Shown here one piece after another: positions 1 through 10,132 of a DNA stretch of 64,000 bases. The DNA comes from DTWD01 sp963662965 (GTDB lineage: Bacteria; Acidobacteriota; Vicinamibacteria; Vicinamibacterales; UBA8438): positions 4,774,001-4,838,000 of the forward strand of contig OY759970.1 in assembly GCA_963662965.1 (NCBI GenBank), written 5' to 3'. Both the position numbers and the translations under genes were made by a program. Position 1 is the stretch's first letter. Each line of letters opens with the position of its first letter. The notes under the pieces were generated by a model. The model saw nothing but the letters and a program-made list of their open reading frames with translations, searched no databases and had not been told where the DNA came from.

Positions 1-664
1 TATCCTCCCGCACCCAGTCGAGCAAGCTGGCGCGCTTGTCGAGTGCCGCCCGGCGCTCGGCCGTGGTGCCACCGTCGCCGAACAATCGTTCGAACACCAC
101 GCGCGGGTGTGCTTCCGAGGGGAGCGGCGTGGTGGGTGACGACCACGACAGGTTATTCTGATAGACGCAGGCGTATCCGTTGTCGCACTGCCCCACCATG
201 TCCATGATGTCCATCGCGAGCTCGAGCGACGGCAGCGGTGTCTCCTGCCCGATCTCCCGGGCCGCGATCTGATCGACCGTCGTCCCGAGGTAGTAATCGG
301 TGCTCTCGGTCCATTTCGCAATGGCCGCGCTCAAGAATCCCGCGTTCGAGGTCGCGTGCGTGCCCGGGTAGGAGTTCTTGAGCTCCATGTTGGTCACGAC
401 GCTGATCCGATCCGTCAACGGCGCCAGCGGGCTCAAACTTGGCGACAGCATGGTCAACGCCCCGCCGTCACCGGGCGGCGTCCAGCTGGAGATGTCCGAT
501 CCCATCGGGATGTAGACGAACCCGAGGCGGCGGACCGGACTGGCCGGTGTGTTGGCCAGCGCCGTCATCGAAGGCACCATCGCATCCAAGAGCGGAAGCG
601 CCACGGTGGCGCCGACCCCGCGGAGGAACGTCCGGCGCGGAAGGGCCTTCTTCGAAATCATCAT
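1..664 (-). CDS. DUF1552 family secreted protein, 3' end outside window
   Basis: The translated N-terminus has an Arg-Arg export-type signal (KKAFPRRTFLRGVGATVALP) followed by a mature region with GFVYIPMGSDISSWTP, the usual beginning of DUF1552 proteins. These are generally encoded beside DUF1592 cytochrome-like proteins in Acidobacteriota and Planctomycetota; the molecular function is not established. The start ATG (664-662) overlaps the stop TGA of the upstream DUF1592 gene, so the two are translationally coupled. About 220 residues are visible before the window edge cuts the gene. Family call is from memory of the motif pattern. Confidence 0.85.
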   Translation of the reverse strand, partial: MMISKKALPRRTFLRGVGATVALPLLDAMVPSMTALANTPASPVRRLGFVYIPMGSDISSWTPPGDGGALTMLSPSLSPLAPLTDRISVVTNMELKNSYPGTHATSNAGFLSAAIAKWTESTDYYLGTTVDQIAAREIGQETPLPSLELAMDIMDMVGQCDNGYACVYQNNLSWSSPTTPLPSEAHPRVVFERLFGDGGTTAERRAALDKRASLLDWVRED

Positions 665-3093
665 GATGATCTCCTCATCTGGAACGGCGTGCTCTTCACA
701 ACTCCGAGGATGAGCGCCGAGAAGCTGAAGTCGTCGGCCTCCGCCTCTCGCAAGATGCGACGCACCGCCGGCGCGTCGTAGTACTCGACCCCGCGCCCGG
801 TGGCAAACGTCAGCAGCTTTTCGGTCACCGTGGTGACGAACAGCTCCGGCCGTGCCAGCAGCGCTGCTTGGAGCCCCGCCACGCCGTCGACCTCCGTCCC
901 ATCGAACAGCGTCGCCGACGCGTCGATCGGGACCCCGCCTTCCGTCGTCCGCCAGCGGCCGACGGCATCGTAATTCTCGAGCGCAAAGCCAACCGGATCC
1001 ATCAGCCGGTGGCACGACGCGCACGCCGCGTTGGCGCGATGGCCGGCCAGCCGCTCACGCATCGAAAGGGTGCGTCCGCTGGTCGGTGTCTCCGCCAGCT
1101 CCGGCACGTTCGGCGGCGGCGGCGGCGGCGGCACGCCGAGCACATTGTCGAGCACCCACTTGCCGCGGATCACCGGCGAGGTCCGCGTGGCGTATGACGT
1201 CACCAGCAGAATGCTGCCGTGACGCAGCAGGCCACCCCGCGTCCCGCCATCGTCGAACTCCACCTTACGAAAGCGGCTGCCGTAGACGTGCGGGATGCCG
1301 TAGTGCTTGGCGAGCCGCTCGTTCACAAACGTGTAGTTCGCGCGTAAGAGGTCGAGGATGCTCCGGTCCTCACGCATGACGGAGTCGAAGAACATCTCCG
1401 TTTCCTGCCGAAACGCCTGCCGCAGGTTGTCGTCGAAATCGGGGAACACCCGCATGTCCGGCGTGATCCCCTTGAGGTTGCGGAGGTGGAGCCACTGTGC
1501 CCCAAAGTTGGTGACCAGATTCCGCGACCGGGAATCGGCCAGCATGCGCCGTACTTCCTGGTCCAACCGTGCCGGCTCGTGCAACCTGCCTTGCTCGGCG
1601 ACGTCGAGCAGTTCGTCGTCCGGAATACTGGACCAGAGGAAGAACGACAGCCGCGAGGCGAGCTCGAGGTCGCTGAGCCGGTACGCCGCGGCCTCCCCCG
1701 TTGCGACGCCATCCGGCGCACGCTCGATCCGGAACAGAAACTCCGGGCTGACCAGCACCGCCGCCAGTCCCATTTCAATCCCCGCCTCGAAGCCGTCCGC
1801 ATCTCGGGCCGTGCGATAGAGCTTGAGCGGTTTCTCGAGGTCGTCGTCGGTGATCGGCCGGCGATAGGCCCGTCGGATCAGCGCGCCGAGGATCTCTTTG
1901 GCGCAGGCGTCCTCGGCATCTGCAGATGCCGACGCGGGGGGGCGGCAGCTGAACAGCCGTGCGCGACTGGGCGTATCGCCCGCGCCGCCCGCCTCATACG
2001 GACCGACGATCGAGACGGCATAGACGGCGGGCTGCAGCCGCGGGTGCCGGTAGTAGTTGAAATGCGCCTCGTACGGCTGCCGCGCGGTTTCAATCACCAG
2101 CGACGGCTTCTTGGGGAAGGTCACGCCCAGCGTATGAGGCCCGGCCGACACCGGCAGTCGCACCGTGAGGTGCGCATCGAGGTTGTCCTGCGACGGCTGA
2201 TAGTTGGGGGCGTGCTCCTCGACGACCAGCGCCGGCGTGATGGTGAACGTCTGCACGCGCTCCCCATCGAGCAGCACGTCGATGTCGTGGGGCTCAAAGA
2301 GCCCCTCGATATGCTCATTCCGGTCGCGCGCGAGACGAATCGTGATCTGATAGTGACCGTTCTCCGGGAACGTGTACGGCACCACGGCTCCGCCGCGGGT
2401 CCCGAGCGGCAGCCCCTCGAGATGTTTCTCCTGCGTCACGTCAGGCGGAACCCGAATCGTCGGGCCCGCGGGGCCGTGACCAGACCGCCCCACGGCGAGA
2501 CGGCTAATCTTCTCGGCCGCCGAGACATAGCGCTCGAGCAAGGTCGGGGACAGATCGCCGACCGTGATGTTGTCGAATCCGTAGCTCGACGAGTCGGTCG
2601 GGAGCAACGCCGCCACATCAACGTCGAGGTGGAGCAGATCGCGGACGGCGTTGTGATACTCGGTGCGGTTAAGACGACGAAAGGTATCGGGCCGACCGGG
2701 GTTCGGCGCCTCCGCCGCGAGCCGGTCGAGCGACGTTTCGAGCGACGCCAGCGACGCCGTGTAGCTCACCTCATCGGGCCGACGCCGCACCGTCGCCGGC
2801 GGCATCTGGCGCGCGCGCAGCTTGCGCACGACCTTTTCCCAGGTTTCCCAGTTGTCGGCCAGCGGCTCGGCGTTGACCGTATCGAGCGCGAGACCGCCGG
2901 TCATCGTGCGACTGTTGTGGCACGACAGGCAGTAGTCGGCGACGAGGGCGTGATGGGGCGCGTCCGCATCGGGAACGGCGGCCGGCGCCACGCTGCCGTT
3001 AGACGGCTGCTGCGCGTCCAACGTTGAGGAGGCGACGAGAACGCCGAGTGCAAGCACGACCGCGAGCATCCAACCAAAGCGGCGCTTTACCAT
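661..3093 (-). CDS. DUF1592/DUF1588/DUF1585-type c-heme protein
   Basis: An exported protein of about 810 residues with the multi-DUF architecture (DUF1587, 1592, 1588, 1585, 1595) common in Acidobacteriota and Planctomycetota. A signal peptide lies at residues 1-27 (MVKRRFGWMLAVVLALGVLV). A heme-binding CLSCH motif is at about residues 55-59, and a second one (CASCHRLMDPVGFALENYD), typical of DUF1588/1585, is near the C-terminus. I chose ATG 3093 rather than the longer frame from 3138 because GGAGGAGGGG precedes it and the signal peptide then starts correctly. It probably works with the coupled DUF1552 protein in a periplasmic redox or polymer-related process; the substrate is unknown. Confidence 0.85.
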   Translation of the reverse strand: MVKRRFGWMLAVVLALGVLVASSTLDAQQPSNGSVAPAAVPDADAPHHALVADYCLSCHNSRTMTGGLALDTVNAEPLADNWETWEKVVRKLRARQMPPATVRRRPDEVSYTASLASLETSLDRLAAEAPNPGRPDTFRRLNRTEYHNAVRDLLHLDVDVAALLPTDSSSYGFDNITVGDLSPTLLERYVSAAEKISRLAVGRSGHGPAGPTIRVPPDVTQEKHLEGLPLGTRGGAVVPYTFPENGHYQITIRLARDRNEHIEGLFEPHDIDVLLDGERVQTFTITPALVVEEHAPNYQPSQDNLDAHLTVRLPVSAGPHTLGVTFPKKPSLVIETARQPYEAHFNYYRHPRLQPAVYAVSIVGPYEAGGAGDTPSRARLFSCRPPASASADAEDACAKEILGALIRRAYRRPITDDDLEKPLKLYRTARDADGFEAGIEMGLAAVLVSPEFLFRIERAPDGVATGEAAAYRLSDLELASRLSFFLWSSIPDDELLDVAEQGRLHEPARLDQEVRRMLADSRSRNLVTNFGAQWLHLRNLKGITPDMRVFPDFDDNLRQAFRQETEMFFDSVMREDRSILDLLRANYTFVNERLAKHYGIPHVYGSRFRKVEFDDGGTRGGLLRHGSILLVTSYATRTSPVIRGKWVLDNVLGVPPPPPPPNVPELAETPTSGRTLSMRERLAGHRANAACASCHRLMDPVGFALENYDAVGRWRTTEGGVPIDASATLFDGTEVDGVAGLQAALLARPELFVTTVTEKLLTFATGRGVEYYDAPAVRRILREAEADDFSFSALILGVVKSTPFQMRRSS

Positions 3094-3184
3094 CCCAGCC
3101 CCTCCTCCGGACATCGCACACGGCGCGCCGGATGCCACATTCTACACACCTACCGCCGGTGAACCTTGAACCTCGCGAATTCCG

Positions 3185-4897
3185 CTACGGCAACGCGAAC
3201 ACGAACAATCCATTGCCGCCGAGCGGCCTGTGCTTCTCCGGGACGAGCTGCGCCGGGATCATGCCGGCCCAGCTCGCACCCCCGGCGCCGGTCGGAACAG
3301 CCAGATACTGCGTGCCGTCGACGGCGAATGTGATGACGAACCCCTGCACCGACTGCGGGAGTCTCGTCTCCCACAAGGTGTCGCCGGTCTCGGCGTCGAA
3401 CGCAAAGATCTGCCGGTCCCAGCTGCCGGCAAACGCCAGCCCGCCGGCCGTCGTCAGCGCCGAGCTATTGATCGGCATCTGGAATCGCCGGCGCCACCGC
3501 ACCTCGCCGGTGCGCATATTCATCGCCAGGAGCTCGCCGAGCTCCCCCTCGCTCTGCGGATGGAAGTGGTTGGTGCGCCGCACCGGGCCGGTGCCACCGC
3601 CCCCCTCGACCTGGTCGACGGGACCGAAGATCGCCGTCTCGCAGTTGAGGTTGATCGGGATATAGAAGGTCTCGAGCTCCGGGTAGTACGACATCGCCCG
3701 CCAGCTCTTGAAGCCGGCGGTGCTCGGGCACCAGAAGACCTCTTTGGACAGCTCGGGAATCATCCCCTCGCGATAGCTGACCGTTCCGGTCGTCGGATCG
3801 ACGTCGGCGAATGTCTGATAGCCGAGATCGTGCGCGTTGCGGAAGCCGCCGGTAGCGAGATCGAGTTCCCAGAGGACCGCCATCTTCCCCATGGTGAAGA
3901 CCGATCGCCGGTCGTCGTACTCGACGAGGATCCGCTCGGACACCTCGTCCATGTCGAGCGTTTCACCCGGCAGATGCTGATAGTACCACTTCATCTCCCC
4001 GGTGTCGGGATCGAGCGCGAGCGTCGAGTTGGTGTAAAGCGCGTCGCCGTCGGTCCCGCGCGCGGCGCGCGCCCACGGTTTCGCCTGCGACGTGCCATGA
4101 AAGAGCGTCCGGGTCACCGGGTCGTAGCTGCCCGGAATCCACGAGTCGCTCCCGGCGCGGAACATTGTCGGCAGGTCGCCCCACGAATCGCCGCCCGGCT
4201 CCCCTGGCATCGCGATCGTCGACGTCCGCCAGAGCTCCTCGCCACTCCGCGCGTCGAGGCCGACGATGTAGCAGGTCTCCTCGCGGTAGCGACCACAACC
4301 GGTGAGGCCGGAGACCACCTTGCCGTCCACGATGATCGAGCCGCTCCAATACTGGAACCCGACCCCCTTGCCGACGTCGGTGTCCCAGACCACCTCGCCG
4401 TTGCGCGCGTCGAGGGCAATGATGTGGGCGTCGGCGCTGTTGAGGTAGATCTTGTCTTCGTAGATCGCGATGTTCCGGTGCGCCCGTCCGGGCGGCGGCC
4501 CGCCGAAGCTGTCCCCCGGCGGAGGCGCGTCGCGCCGGTACTCCCAGATAAACTCGCCGGTCGCGGCATCGAGCGCCTGGATGATCTCGCCCGGGTTGGC
4601 GATGTACAGCACGCCGTCGTGGACGATCGGTGTCGTCTGCTGCGAGCCCTCGCCGAGGCTCCAGCTCCAGACCAAACGGAGCTGGTCGACGTTGTCGGTC
4701 GTGATCTGGTCGAGCGGGCTATGGGCCTGCCCATCGAGCGTGCGGCGCCAGCTCAGCCAGTCGGCCGGATCGGGATCCTGCAGCATCGCATCGGTGACCG
4801 GCCGGTAGTCCCCCTGGCGATTGTTCTGTGTCAGACCGATCGACCCGGCCAACGTACATGCAACGGCGACTGCAACCACCTTCAGACGACCTGTCAT
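3185..4897 (-). CDS. PQQ-dependent dehydrogenase, beta-propeller type
   Basis: A secreted quinoprotein of about 570 residues. A signal peptide (MTGRLKVVAVAVACTLAGSIGL) is followed by repeated propeller blades with tryptophan-docking motifs of the form LDARNGEVVWDT, LDPDTGEMKWYY and FDAETGDTLWET. It should oxidise an alcohol or sugar in the periplasm using PQQ; no fused cytochrome c domain is visible. The ATG at 4897 begins one base after the TAA stop of the upstream secreted-protein gene, indicating coupled translation. A paralogue lies at 48856-50598. Substrate cannot be predicted. Confidence 0.85.
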   Translation of the reverse strand: MTGRLKVVAVAVACTLAGSIGLTQNNRQGDYRPVTDAMLQDPDPADWLSWRRTLDGQAHSPLDQITTDNVDQLRLVWSWSLGEGSQQTTPIVHDGVLYIANPGEIIQALDAATGEFIWEYRRDAPPPGDSFGGPPPGRAHRNIAIYEDKIYLNSADAHIIALDARNGEVVWDTDVGKGVGFQYWSGSIIVDGKVVSGLTGCGRYREETCYIVGLDARSGEELWRTSTIAMPGEPGGDSWGDLPTMFRAGSDSWIPGSYDPVTRTLFHGTSQAKPWARAARGTDGDALYTNSTLALDPDTGEMKWYYQHLPGETLDMDEVSERILVEYDDRRSVFTMGKMAVLWELDLATGGFRNAHDLGYQTFADVDPTTGTVSYREGMIPELSKEVFWCPSTAGFKSWRAMSYYPELETFYIPINLNCETAIFGPVDQVEGGGGTGPVRRTNHFHPQSEGELGELLAMNMRTGEVRWRRRFQMPINSSALTTAGGLAFAGSWDRQIFAFDAETGDTLWETRLPQSVQGFVITFAVDGTQYLAVPTGAGGASWAGMIPAQLVPEKHRPLGGNGLFVFALP

Positions 4898-4898
4898 C

Positions 4899-5873
4899 TT
4901 ACTGACCACCCCCAGCCTCGTCAGAACGCGCACCGGCCAGGATGCCGTCCATCCCGTAGTTCCCCTCGTGGCACGCGTATTCGTAGACCGGCTCGTCGCT
5001 CCGCACCATCGAGATCTCGAAGGTCCACGGCTCGGTCCAGGTCGACGGGTCGGTCATCGTTGCCGCATAGAGCAAGGTGTCCGCATCGACACGGGTGAAC
5101 CGCTCGACGAGGTGCATGTCGGGACTCGAGCCCTGGCGCTCGCTGAACGCCGTCCGGGTATGGAAGTTGCGCGTCTCGACCACCAGCGTGTCGGCCTCCC
5201 AGCGGCCCCGCGAGTCACCCCGCCACTGCCGGACGTCGTCCGGAAGATGTCCGCGGCCATCGAGCGGCACGACGCGCGCGTCGTTCACCATCTCGTTGAG
5301 AATCACCAAGTGGTTGGGTGTCTGAAAGAACTGGGTGTGGTTGTTGTACGCCCGCGGCTCCATCGGCGGTCCGGCGTTGAACCCGAGGAGACACCGCTCG
5401 CCCATGCTGCGATCTTCGGGACCGATGGCGAGACGTCCGCGTAACGCCGCAGTCGCGTCCTTACGCCCCTGCCCGTCGGCGGTCAACGCCGGGACCCGCC
5501 CGTTCGGCGGATCGACGATGAGCGAGGTGCGCCGACCCCCATCCGTTCGCGTGCCACGATCCATCCAGAAATTGTTGTACGCGCCGACGCGGCCGCCCGC
5601 CTCGGTCCGTTGGGCGGCACGAGCATCCAGCTCGTCGTTCCGATCGAGCACCTCCTGCTCGAGGTTCGCCGCCTCTTCCGCCGTCAAGAATTCCTGGTCG
5701 GCCAGTTCCTCGGGCCGCTCCATCGGGGTAATCGTCCGGAAGTCCCAGATACCCTGGAGGTTCGGATCGCCCCATGCCGTCGTCGTCGACTGGCCGCGGG
5801 CCGGACTCGCCAGCATCGTGACCATCACTACCGCTGCGCTTGCCGTCACCGCCGCGAGACGTTTTGTCGTCAT
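4899..5873 (-). CDS. Secreted protein of unknown function, PQQ-operon partner
   Basis: About 324 residues with a signal peptide (MTTKRLAAVTASAAVVMVTM, cleavage near SPARGQ). The mature part opens with WGDPNLQGIWDFRTITPMERP and contains a SLIVDPPNGR segment and a C-terminal YEYACHEGNYGMDGIL motif. The same motifs occur in the protein at 27962-28975, so this is a paralogous family, frequent in Acidobacteriota as far as I recall, without a known activity. It sits directly upstream of the PQQ dehydrogenase. The start follows the signal peptide; an earlier in-frame ATG at 5882 is possible. Confidence 0.7.
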   Translation of the reverse strand: MTTKRLAAVTASAAVVMVTMLASPARGQSTTTAWGDPNLQGIWDFRTITPMERPEELADQEFLTAEEAANLEQEVLDRNDELDARAAQRTEAGGRVGAYNNFWMDRGTRTDGGRRTSLIVDPPNGRVPALTADGQGRKDATAALRGRLAIGPEDRSMGERCLLGFNAGPPMEPRAYNNHTQFFQTPNHLVILNEMVNDARVVPLDGRGHLPDDVRQWRGDSRGRWEADTLVVETRNFHTRTAFSERQGSSPDMHLVERFTRVDADTLLYAATMTDPSTWTEPWTFEISMVRSDEPVYEYACHEGNYGMDGILAGARSDEAGGGQ

Positions 5874-6044
5874 CTGATACACCTCATCTGGACATAGTGA
5901 CGTTATCGCACGCGACTGCCCACATCCCTCCAGAAACCAACTCGCTCAAGCACCATCTGTCTGCTATCTGTGGCGACAAGCTTCGCTCGTCAAAGGTAAA
6001 TGGTTTCTTCCAGGATATGGGCAGCCGCGCGCTCACGGACACGG

Positions 6045-7298
6045 TCATCGTAACGACTTAAAAAACGTTCGTAAATCGCCGACCAGCAATTCCGGTTCTT
6101 CGATCGCCGGGAAGTGCCCGCCAGTGTCGAAGACCGACACATGCGTCACGTTGGCCGCCGGCTCGTCGAGGAACGACGCCGGCGGCCCCGACCGTGACGG
6201 GATCCCGACGAACTGCGCGTATCCCTGCGGCACCGTCACCGATCCGACGGAGCGCCGCTGCCGCGAGCTGCCGAGATTGTTGGCGTAGTAGTAGCGGACA
6301 CTCGTCCCGATCGTCTTCGTGTGCCAGTAGATCGAGACGAGCGTCAGAATCTGGTCCTTCGAGAAGCGATTCTCGACGTCGCCGTCGCAGTCACTCCACG
6401 ACCTGAGCTTTTCGGTGATCCAGGCCGCGAGGCCGATCGGCGAATCGGTCAGGCCGAAGGCCAGCGTCTGCGGCTTGGTCCCCTGAATCCGCTGATAGCC
6501 GGTCTCCTCGACCGACCAGAGCTCGGCGCGCCGAAGATAGTCGCGCTCCGCGTCGGTTTGCGGTTCGCGTGGCTGGCGCGGCGGCGTGCCCGGCGTATGG
6601 ATCCCGACAACACGATCGGGGTAGCGGGCACCTAGATAGCGGGTTACGCCGGCCCCCCAGTCGCTGCCGTAGGCGCCGAAGCGCTCGTAGCCGAGCTGGT
6701 CCATCAGCCCGACCCAGAGATCGCCGGTCCGCGCGATGTCGGTTCCCTCGGCCGGCTCACCCGAGAAGCCGAACCCCGGGATCGACGGCACGATGACGTC
6801 GAACGCGTCGGCCGCGTTCCCGCCATGCGACGCCGGGTCGCTCAGCGCCTTGACCGACGGCAGCATCTCCCAGACGGTGCCGGGCCAGCCGTGCGTCATC
6901 ACCAGCGGGAACGACGAGCTGCCGCGCGAGCGCTGATGGACGAAGTGAAGCCGCTGGCCCTCGACCGTCGTCGTGTAATGGTCGAAGCTGTTCAGCTCCC
7001 GCTCGTGGACCCGCCAGTCGTACTCGTCGCGCCAGTACGCGATCAGCCCCTCGAGATAGGCGCGGTCGGTACCGTACGACCACGGCTCGCCCGGCGAGTC
7101 GGGCGGCCAGCGTGCCATCCCGAGCCGTCGGCGGAGGTTCTCGAGCTCTTGGTCGCTGACGCGGATCTCAAACGGTTCGATGTCGTCCTGGGCCGTGAGC
7201 GCACTCCATGACAGCGCAGGTGTAGCGAGCACCGCGCCAGTAGCTCCGAGCACCTTCAACGCGCTCCGGCGGTCGAAATTGTCGCGAGTGCCTGTCAT
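6045..7298 (-). CDS. Epoxide hydrolase, EHN/alpha-beta hydrolase, Tat-exported
   Basis: 417 residues. A twin-arginine leader (FDRRSALKVLGATGAVLATP) is followed by the epoxide-hydrolase N-terminal domain (IEPFEIRVSDQELENLRRRL) and an alpha/beta-hydrolase core. Visible motifs are the oxyanion HGWPGTVWEM, the nucleophile elbow YGSDWGAGV with the catalytic Asp, and the C-terminal GGHFPAIEEPELL carrying the general-base His. The family opens epoxides to diols by a covalent ester intermediate. ATG 7298 is preferred over GTG 7301 because AAAGG lies 8 bases upstream. It is 27 bases downstream of the kinase tail below. Confidence 0.88.
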   Translation of the reverse strand: MTGTRDNFDRRSALKVLGATGAVLATPALSWSALTAQDDIEPFEIRVSDQELENLRRRLGMARWPPDSPGEPWSYGTDRAYLEGLIAYWRDEYDWRVHERELNSFDHYTTTVEGQRLHFVHQRSRGSSSFPLVMTHGWPGTVWEMLPSVKALSDPASHGGNAADAFDVIVPSIPGFGFSGEPAEGTDIARTGDLWVGLMDQLGYERFGAYGSDWGAGVTRYLGARYPDRVVGIHTPGTPPRQPREPQTDAERDYLRRAELWSVEETGYQRIQGTKPQTLAFGLTDSPIGLAAWITEKLRSWSDCDGDVENRFSKDQILTLVSIYWHTKTIGTSVRYYYANNLGSSRQRRSVGSVTVPQGYAQFVGIPSRSGPPASFLDEPAANVTHVSVFDTGGHFPAIEEPELLVGDLRTFFKSLR

Positions 7299-7327
7299 CA
7301 CACCAGCCTTTCTCTTGACTACTCACC

Positions 7328-8896
7328 CTACGGGATCGGGACCAGCTGCTTCAGCTTCTCGAACCAGTTCTCGACGACGATGACCTGCGGCAACTCCGCA
7401 TCCTCCTCGACGGTCGGATCGGCGCCTTCCTTGAACAGCAGGAACCGCTGCCCATCAGGTGAGACTGCTAGTCGTCGATTCCGCTGTCCGACGAAATCCC
7501 ACGCAAAGAGTTGGGTGAGCGCACCCGGTGTGAACGTCGGCTCGTCGTCGAACGTCTGTGCCATGAGACCAGCAGGACCACGATAAAACAGCTCGCTACC
7601 TGTAGGATTCAAGACCGGCCATTCGCCCCCATCCGTCGAGATCTACCAGCGCCCCGCGTCGATGTCGGGAAATGGTCGTACATAGACCTCACGCTGCCCC
7701 GACTCGTCCGAGTTGTAGACAAGCCACCGGCCGTCTGGCAAAAGTGCCGCATTTCGTTCAGAGAACTCAGAGCTCAACGGGAGCCGGGAGCTCCGGTCCC
7801 CCTCCAGAGAGAGCATACCGAGGTCGCTCCCGTCGCCGCGCTGTTCAAACACCAGAGTGGCTGCATCCGGAGAGAATGCCTGCGGATACTGGCCCGACGC
7901 CTCGCCGAGCGGCTCGACATCCCCGGTGCCATCGGCCGACTTCCACGATGCGGGGACATTGGCCTGCACACTGACGGTGGTTTCGAAGACCCCCGACATC
8001 GCGAGACGCACATCGCCGATATCGCGCAGTCGCTCCTTTGGATCCTTGACCAGACAGCGGCGGACGACCGACCGGATGTGCGTCGGAACGTCGCCGCTGG
8101 TCCCCGAGCTGTCGGGACCCTTGACGAGCACCGACGCGAGCATCTCCGAGACGTCACCAGCCTCGAAGAGTTGCCTGCCGGTCAGCATCTCGAACAGCAC
8201 TGCACCGTAGGCCCAGATGTCGCCCCTTTTGTCGACCGGGAGACCCTTCGCCTGCTCGGGCGCCATGTGGGCGGCGGTGCCTACCACCATTCCCACCTGC
8301 GTCGCGACCGCAGTCAGCGAGATCGTCGGCGAGGCAGACAGGCTCGGGTCGCCTGCCTCCGGCTGAAACGCCTTCGCGAGGCCGAAGTCGAGCACATTCA
8401 CCGTGCCGTCCGGCCTGAGCTTGATGTTTGCCGGCTTCAGATCGCGGTGGATGACCCCTTGCTCGTACGCCGCTTCGAGGGCATCGGCGATCTGGCGGGC
8501 AATCGGCAACGCTTCGTCAATCAGGATCGGACCCTGCGCGATCCGCTCGGCGAGCGTCGGCTTGTCGACCAGTTCGAGAACGAGAGCCCTGGTAGGCCCC
8601 TGGTCGGACCCCGCCGCCGGCTCAGCTTCCTCGAGCCCGTGGATGCCGCCGATGTTCGTGTGATTAAGCGACGCCAGGACCTTCGCTTCGCGCTCGAACC
8701 GCGCGCGACGCTCGGGGTCGGAGGTGAACGCCTCGGGCAAGACCTTGAGCGCGACCTCTCCGTCGAGCTTTGTGTCGCGGGCACGGTAGACCTCACCCAT
8801 ACCGCCCTTACCGAGGAGACCGGTGACCTCGTAGTGCCCGAACGCGGAACCAAACGTTGAGAGGCATGGGATCCCGTCAGGATTATAAGGCCGCAT
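7328..8896 (-). pseudogene. Ser/Thr protein kinase with PD40-like tail, in-frame amber stop
   Basis: The kinase domain is complete: GKGGMGEVYRARD P-loop, VALKVLP lysine, HRDLKPANIKL catalytic loop, DFGLAK and APEQAKG. A partial PD40/TolB-like propeller follows. Translation stops at TAG (7645-7643) after DIDAGRW, but the same frame continues without another stop to ISTDGGEWPVLNPTGSELFY and a normal family C-terminus (VIVVENWFEKLKQLVP) ending at 7328. GRWQIS is the usual junction in this family, so a CAG-to-TAG change is likely. The propeller is also much shorter than in typical relatives. The kinase domain itself could still be made. Confidence 0.75.
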
Positions 8897-9042
8897 TTCC
8901 TACGTACCACGCGGTCAATACCGCCGAGGTTGCGACGTCGTCTCGCCAGCATGATTCGTGCTAAGTGCATATGAACATGCCGAACACCTCGCGGTACAAT
9001 AAAGGCGCACGGCACTGCCGGCCGACAGCCGGAGCTATACCG

Positions 9043-9336
9043 ATGCCATCGATTGACGAGCGCGTTTCGTATTTAGAGAGTCGCGTGGAAGAACACGCTC
9101 GGGGCTTCGGCAAGTTACGCGACACAGTGCTGCAACTCGGCCTCACGATGAACCGGCGCTTTGACGCGGTCGATAGTCGCGTCGACGCGCTGGATCAGAA
9201 GGTCGACCGATTTCGCTCCGAGCTGTCCGCGGGTATCTTGGCGCTCGATCAGAAGATGTCGCGCCAGTTCCTCTGGATCCTCGGTGTTTAGGTCGCCGTC
9301 CTGCTCGCTGTTGTCGGCGCCCTCGTTGGTACGTAG
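9043..9336 (+). pseudogene. Small coiled-coil protein with C-terminal membrane helix, amber-interrupted
   Basis: The frame from ATG 9043 encodes a coiled coil (MPSIDERVSYLESRVEEHAR, then RFDAVDSRVDALDQKVDRF) and stops at TAG (9289-9291) after QFLWILGV. Downstream in the same frame is VAVLLAVVGALVGT and a second TAG at 9334. In similar small proteins the helix reads through as LGVQVAVLL, so the first TAG probably replaces CAG. Without readthrough the membrane anchor is lost. A TACAAT box lies at about 8994-8999. Function unknown. Confidence 0.5.
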
Positions 9337-9352
9337 CACCCGCGGTAAACCG

Positions 9353-9625
9353 ATGGCGACGATTACCGTGAAACACGCGGACGGCAACACCTACCGGGTC
9401 ACCGTCGAAGAAGGTGGCAGCCGAACGACGCATGACGTCACGGTGACGGCGGCGCACGTCGCGCAGTACGCACCTGCTGCCGCGCCCGAACGCCTCGTCG
9501 AGGCGTCGTTCGAGTTCTTGCTGGCCCGCGAACCGAAGGAGTCGATCCTCGCGCGATTCGACCTCCCGGTGATCGAACGCTATTTCCCCGAGTACCCCCG
9601 GCACATCTGCTCAGTGCTCGACTGA
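9353..9625 (+). CDS. Small hypothetical protein
   Basis: 90 residues starting MATITVKHADGNTYRVTVEE, followed by a beta-rich N-terminal half and a helical C-terminus ending PEYPRHICSVLD. It begins 16 bases after the previous gene. No domain recognised and no signal peptide. The mix of short strands and the acidic pI are compatible with a small cytosolic protein; nothing further can be supported. Confidence 0.5.
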   Translation: MATITVKHADGNTYRVTVEEGGSRTTHDVTVTAAHVAQYAPAAAPERLVEASFEFLLAREPKESILARFDLPVIERYFPEYPRHICSVLD

Positions 9626-9643
9626 GCCCACACGGTCGCCCCG

Positions 9644-10132
9644 CTACCCTCCCCCCACCTCGTCGATCCAGACGCGGACCTGCCGATCGGTCTCGGTCAC
9701 GCGCACGATATCGCCGCGGAGCGTGCCGAGTCGCTCGATTGCGGCGCTCACATTCAGCTTGTCACTATCGCCCGACAGCAAGCCGTCAACGACAGTGATC
9801 GGCAACTGGACGTCGATCGTCTCGCCGTCGGCAGTATCGGCATCGTCTGAGCTCCGCCGCTCGACCTGAATCTCGAGGAAGTCGCTCACGCGGGCCACAG
9901 GACCGTTTCGTTCGCCTCCTCCACGGTCACGAACTCGCTGTCGCCCGACCCCCATCAGTGCCTCCCACGCGCCGCGCACGGCGCTGACGCTGACGCTGAC
10001 CGGCACATCCTGTCCGGGCCAGATCGAGTTGGCCGTCCGTGATCGCTCGATGTGGCACGACCAAGCATGATGGCGTCCTTCCTCTTTAAGCTCCTGGCAC
10101 TCATATACGGAGACGAGGAACGGGAGGTTCAC
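9644..10132 (-). CDS. Hypothetical protein, N-terminus uncertain
   Basis: The open frame is 162 residues from a GTG at 10132. The C-terminal 60 residues (LPITVVDGLLSGDSDKLNVS, then GDIVRVTETDRQVRVWIDE) look like a genuine folded domain with an alternating hydrophobic pattern. The first 30 residues overlap, in another frame, a VapB-like fragment at 10101-10208 and may not be real coding. The true start is probably internal. No function assigned. Confidence 0.4.
   Translation of the reverse strand: MNLPFLVSVYECQELKEEGRHHAWSCHIERSRTANSIWPGQDVPVSVSVSAVRGAWEALMGVGRQRVRDRGGGERNGPVARVSDFLEIQVERRSSDDADTADGETIDVQLPITVVDGLLSGDSDKLNVSAAIERLGTLRGDIVRVTETDRQVRVWIDEVGGG

Noticed and set aside
1486..3027. 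Long plus-strand open frame (513 codons) opposite the DUF1592 gene
   Set aside because: It is antisense to a gene with clear motifs and is Arg/His-rich without any domain; a GC-rich shadow frame.
3230..5098. 622-codon plus-strand frame opposite the PQQ dehydrogenase
   Set aside because: Antisense shadow; composition typical of reverse-strand translation of propeller repeats.
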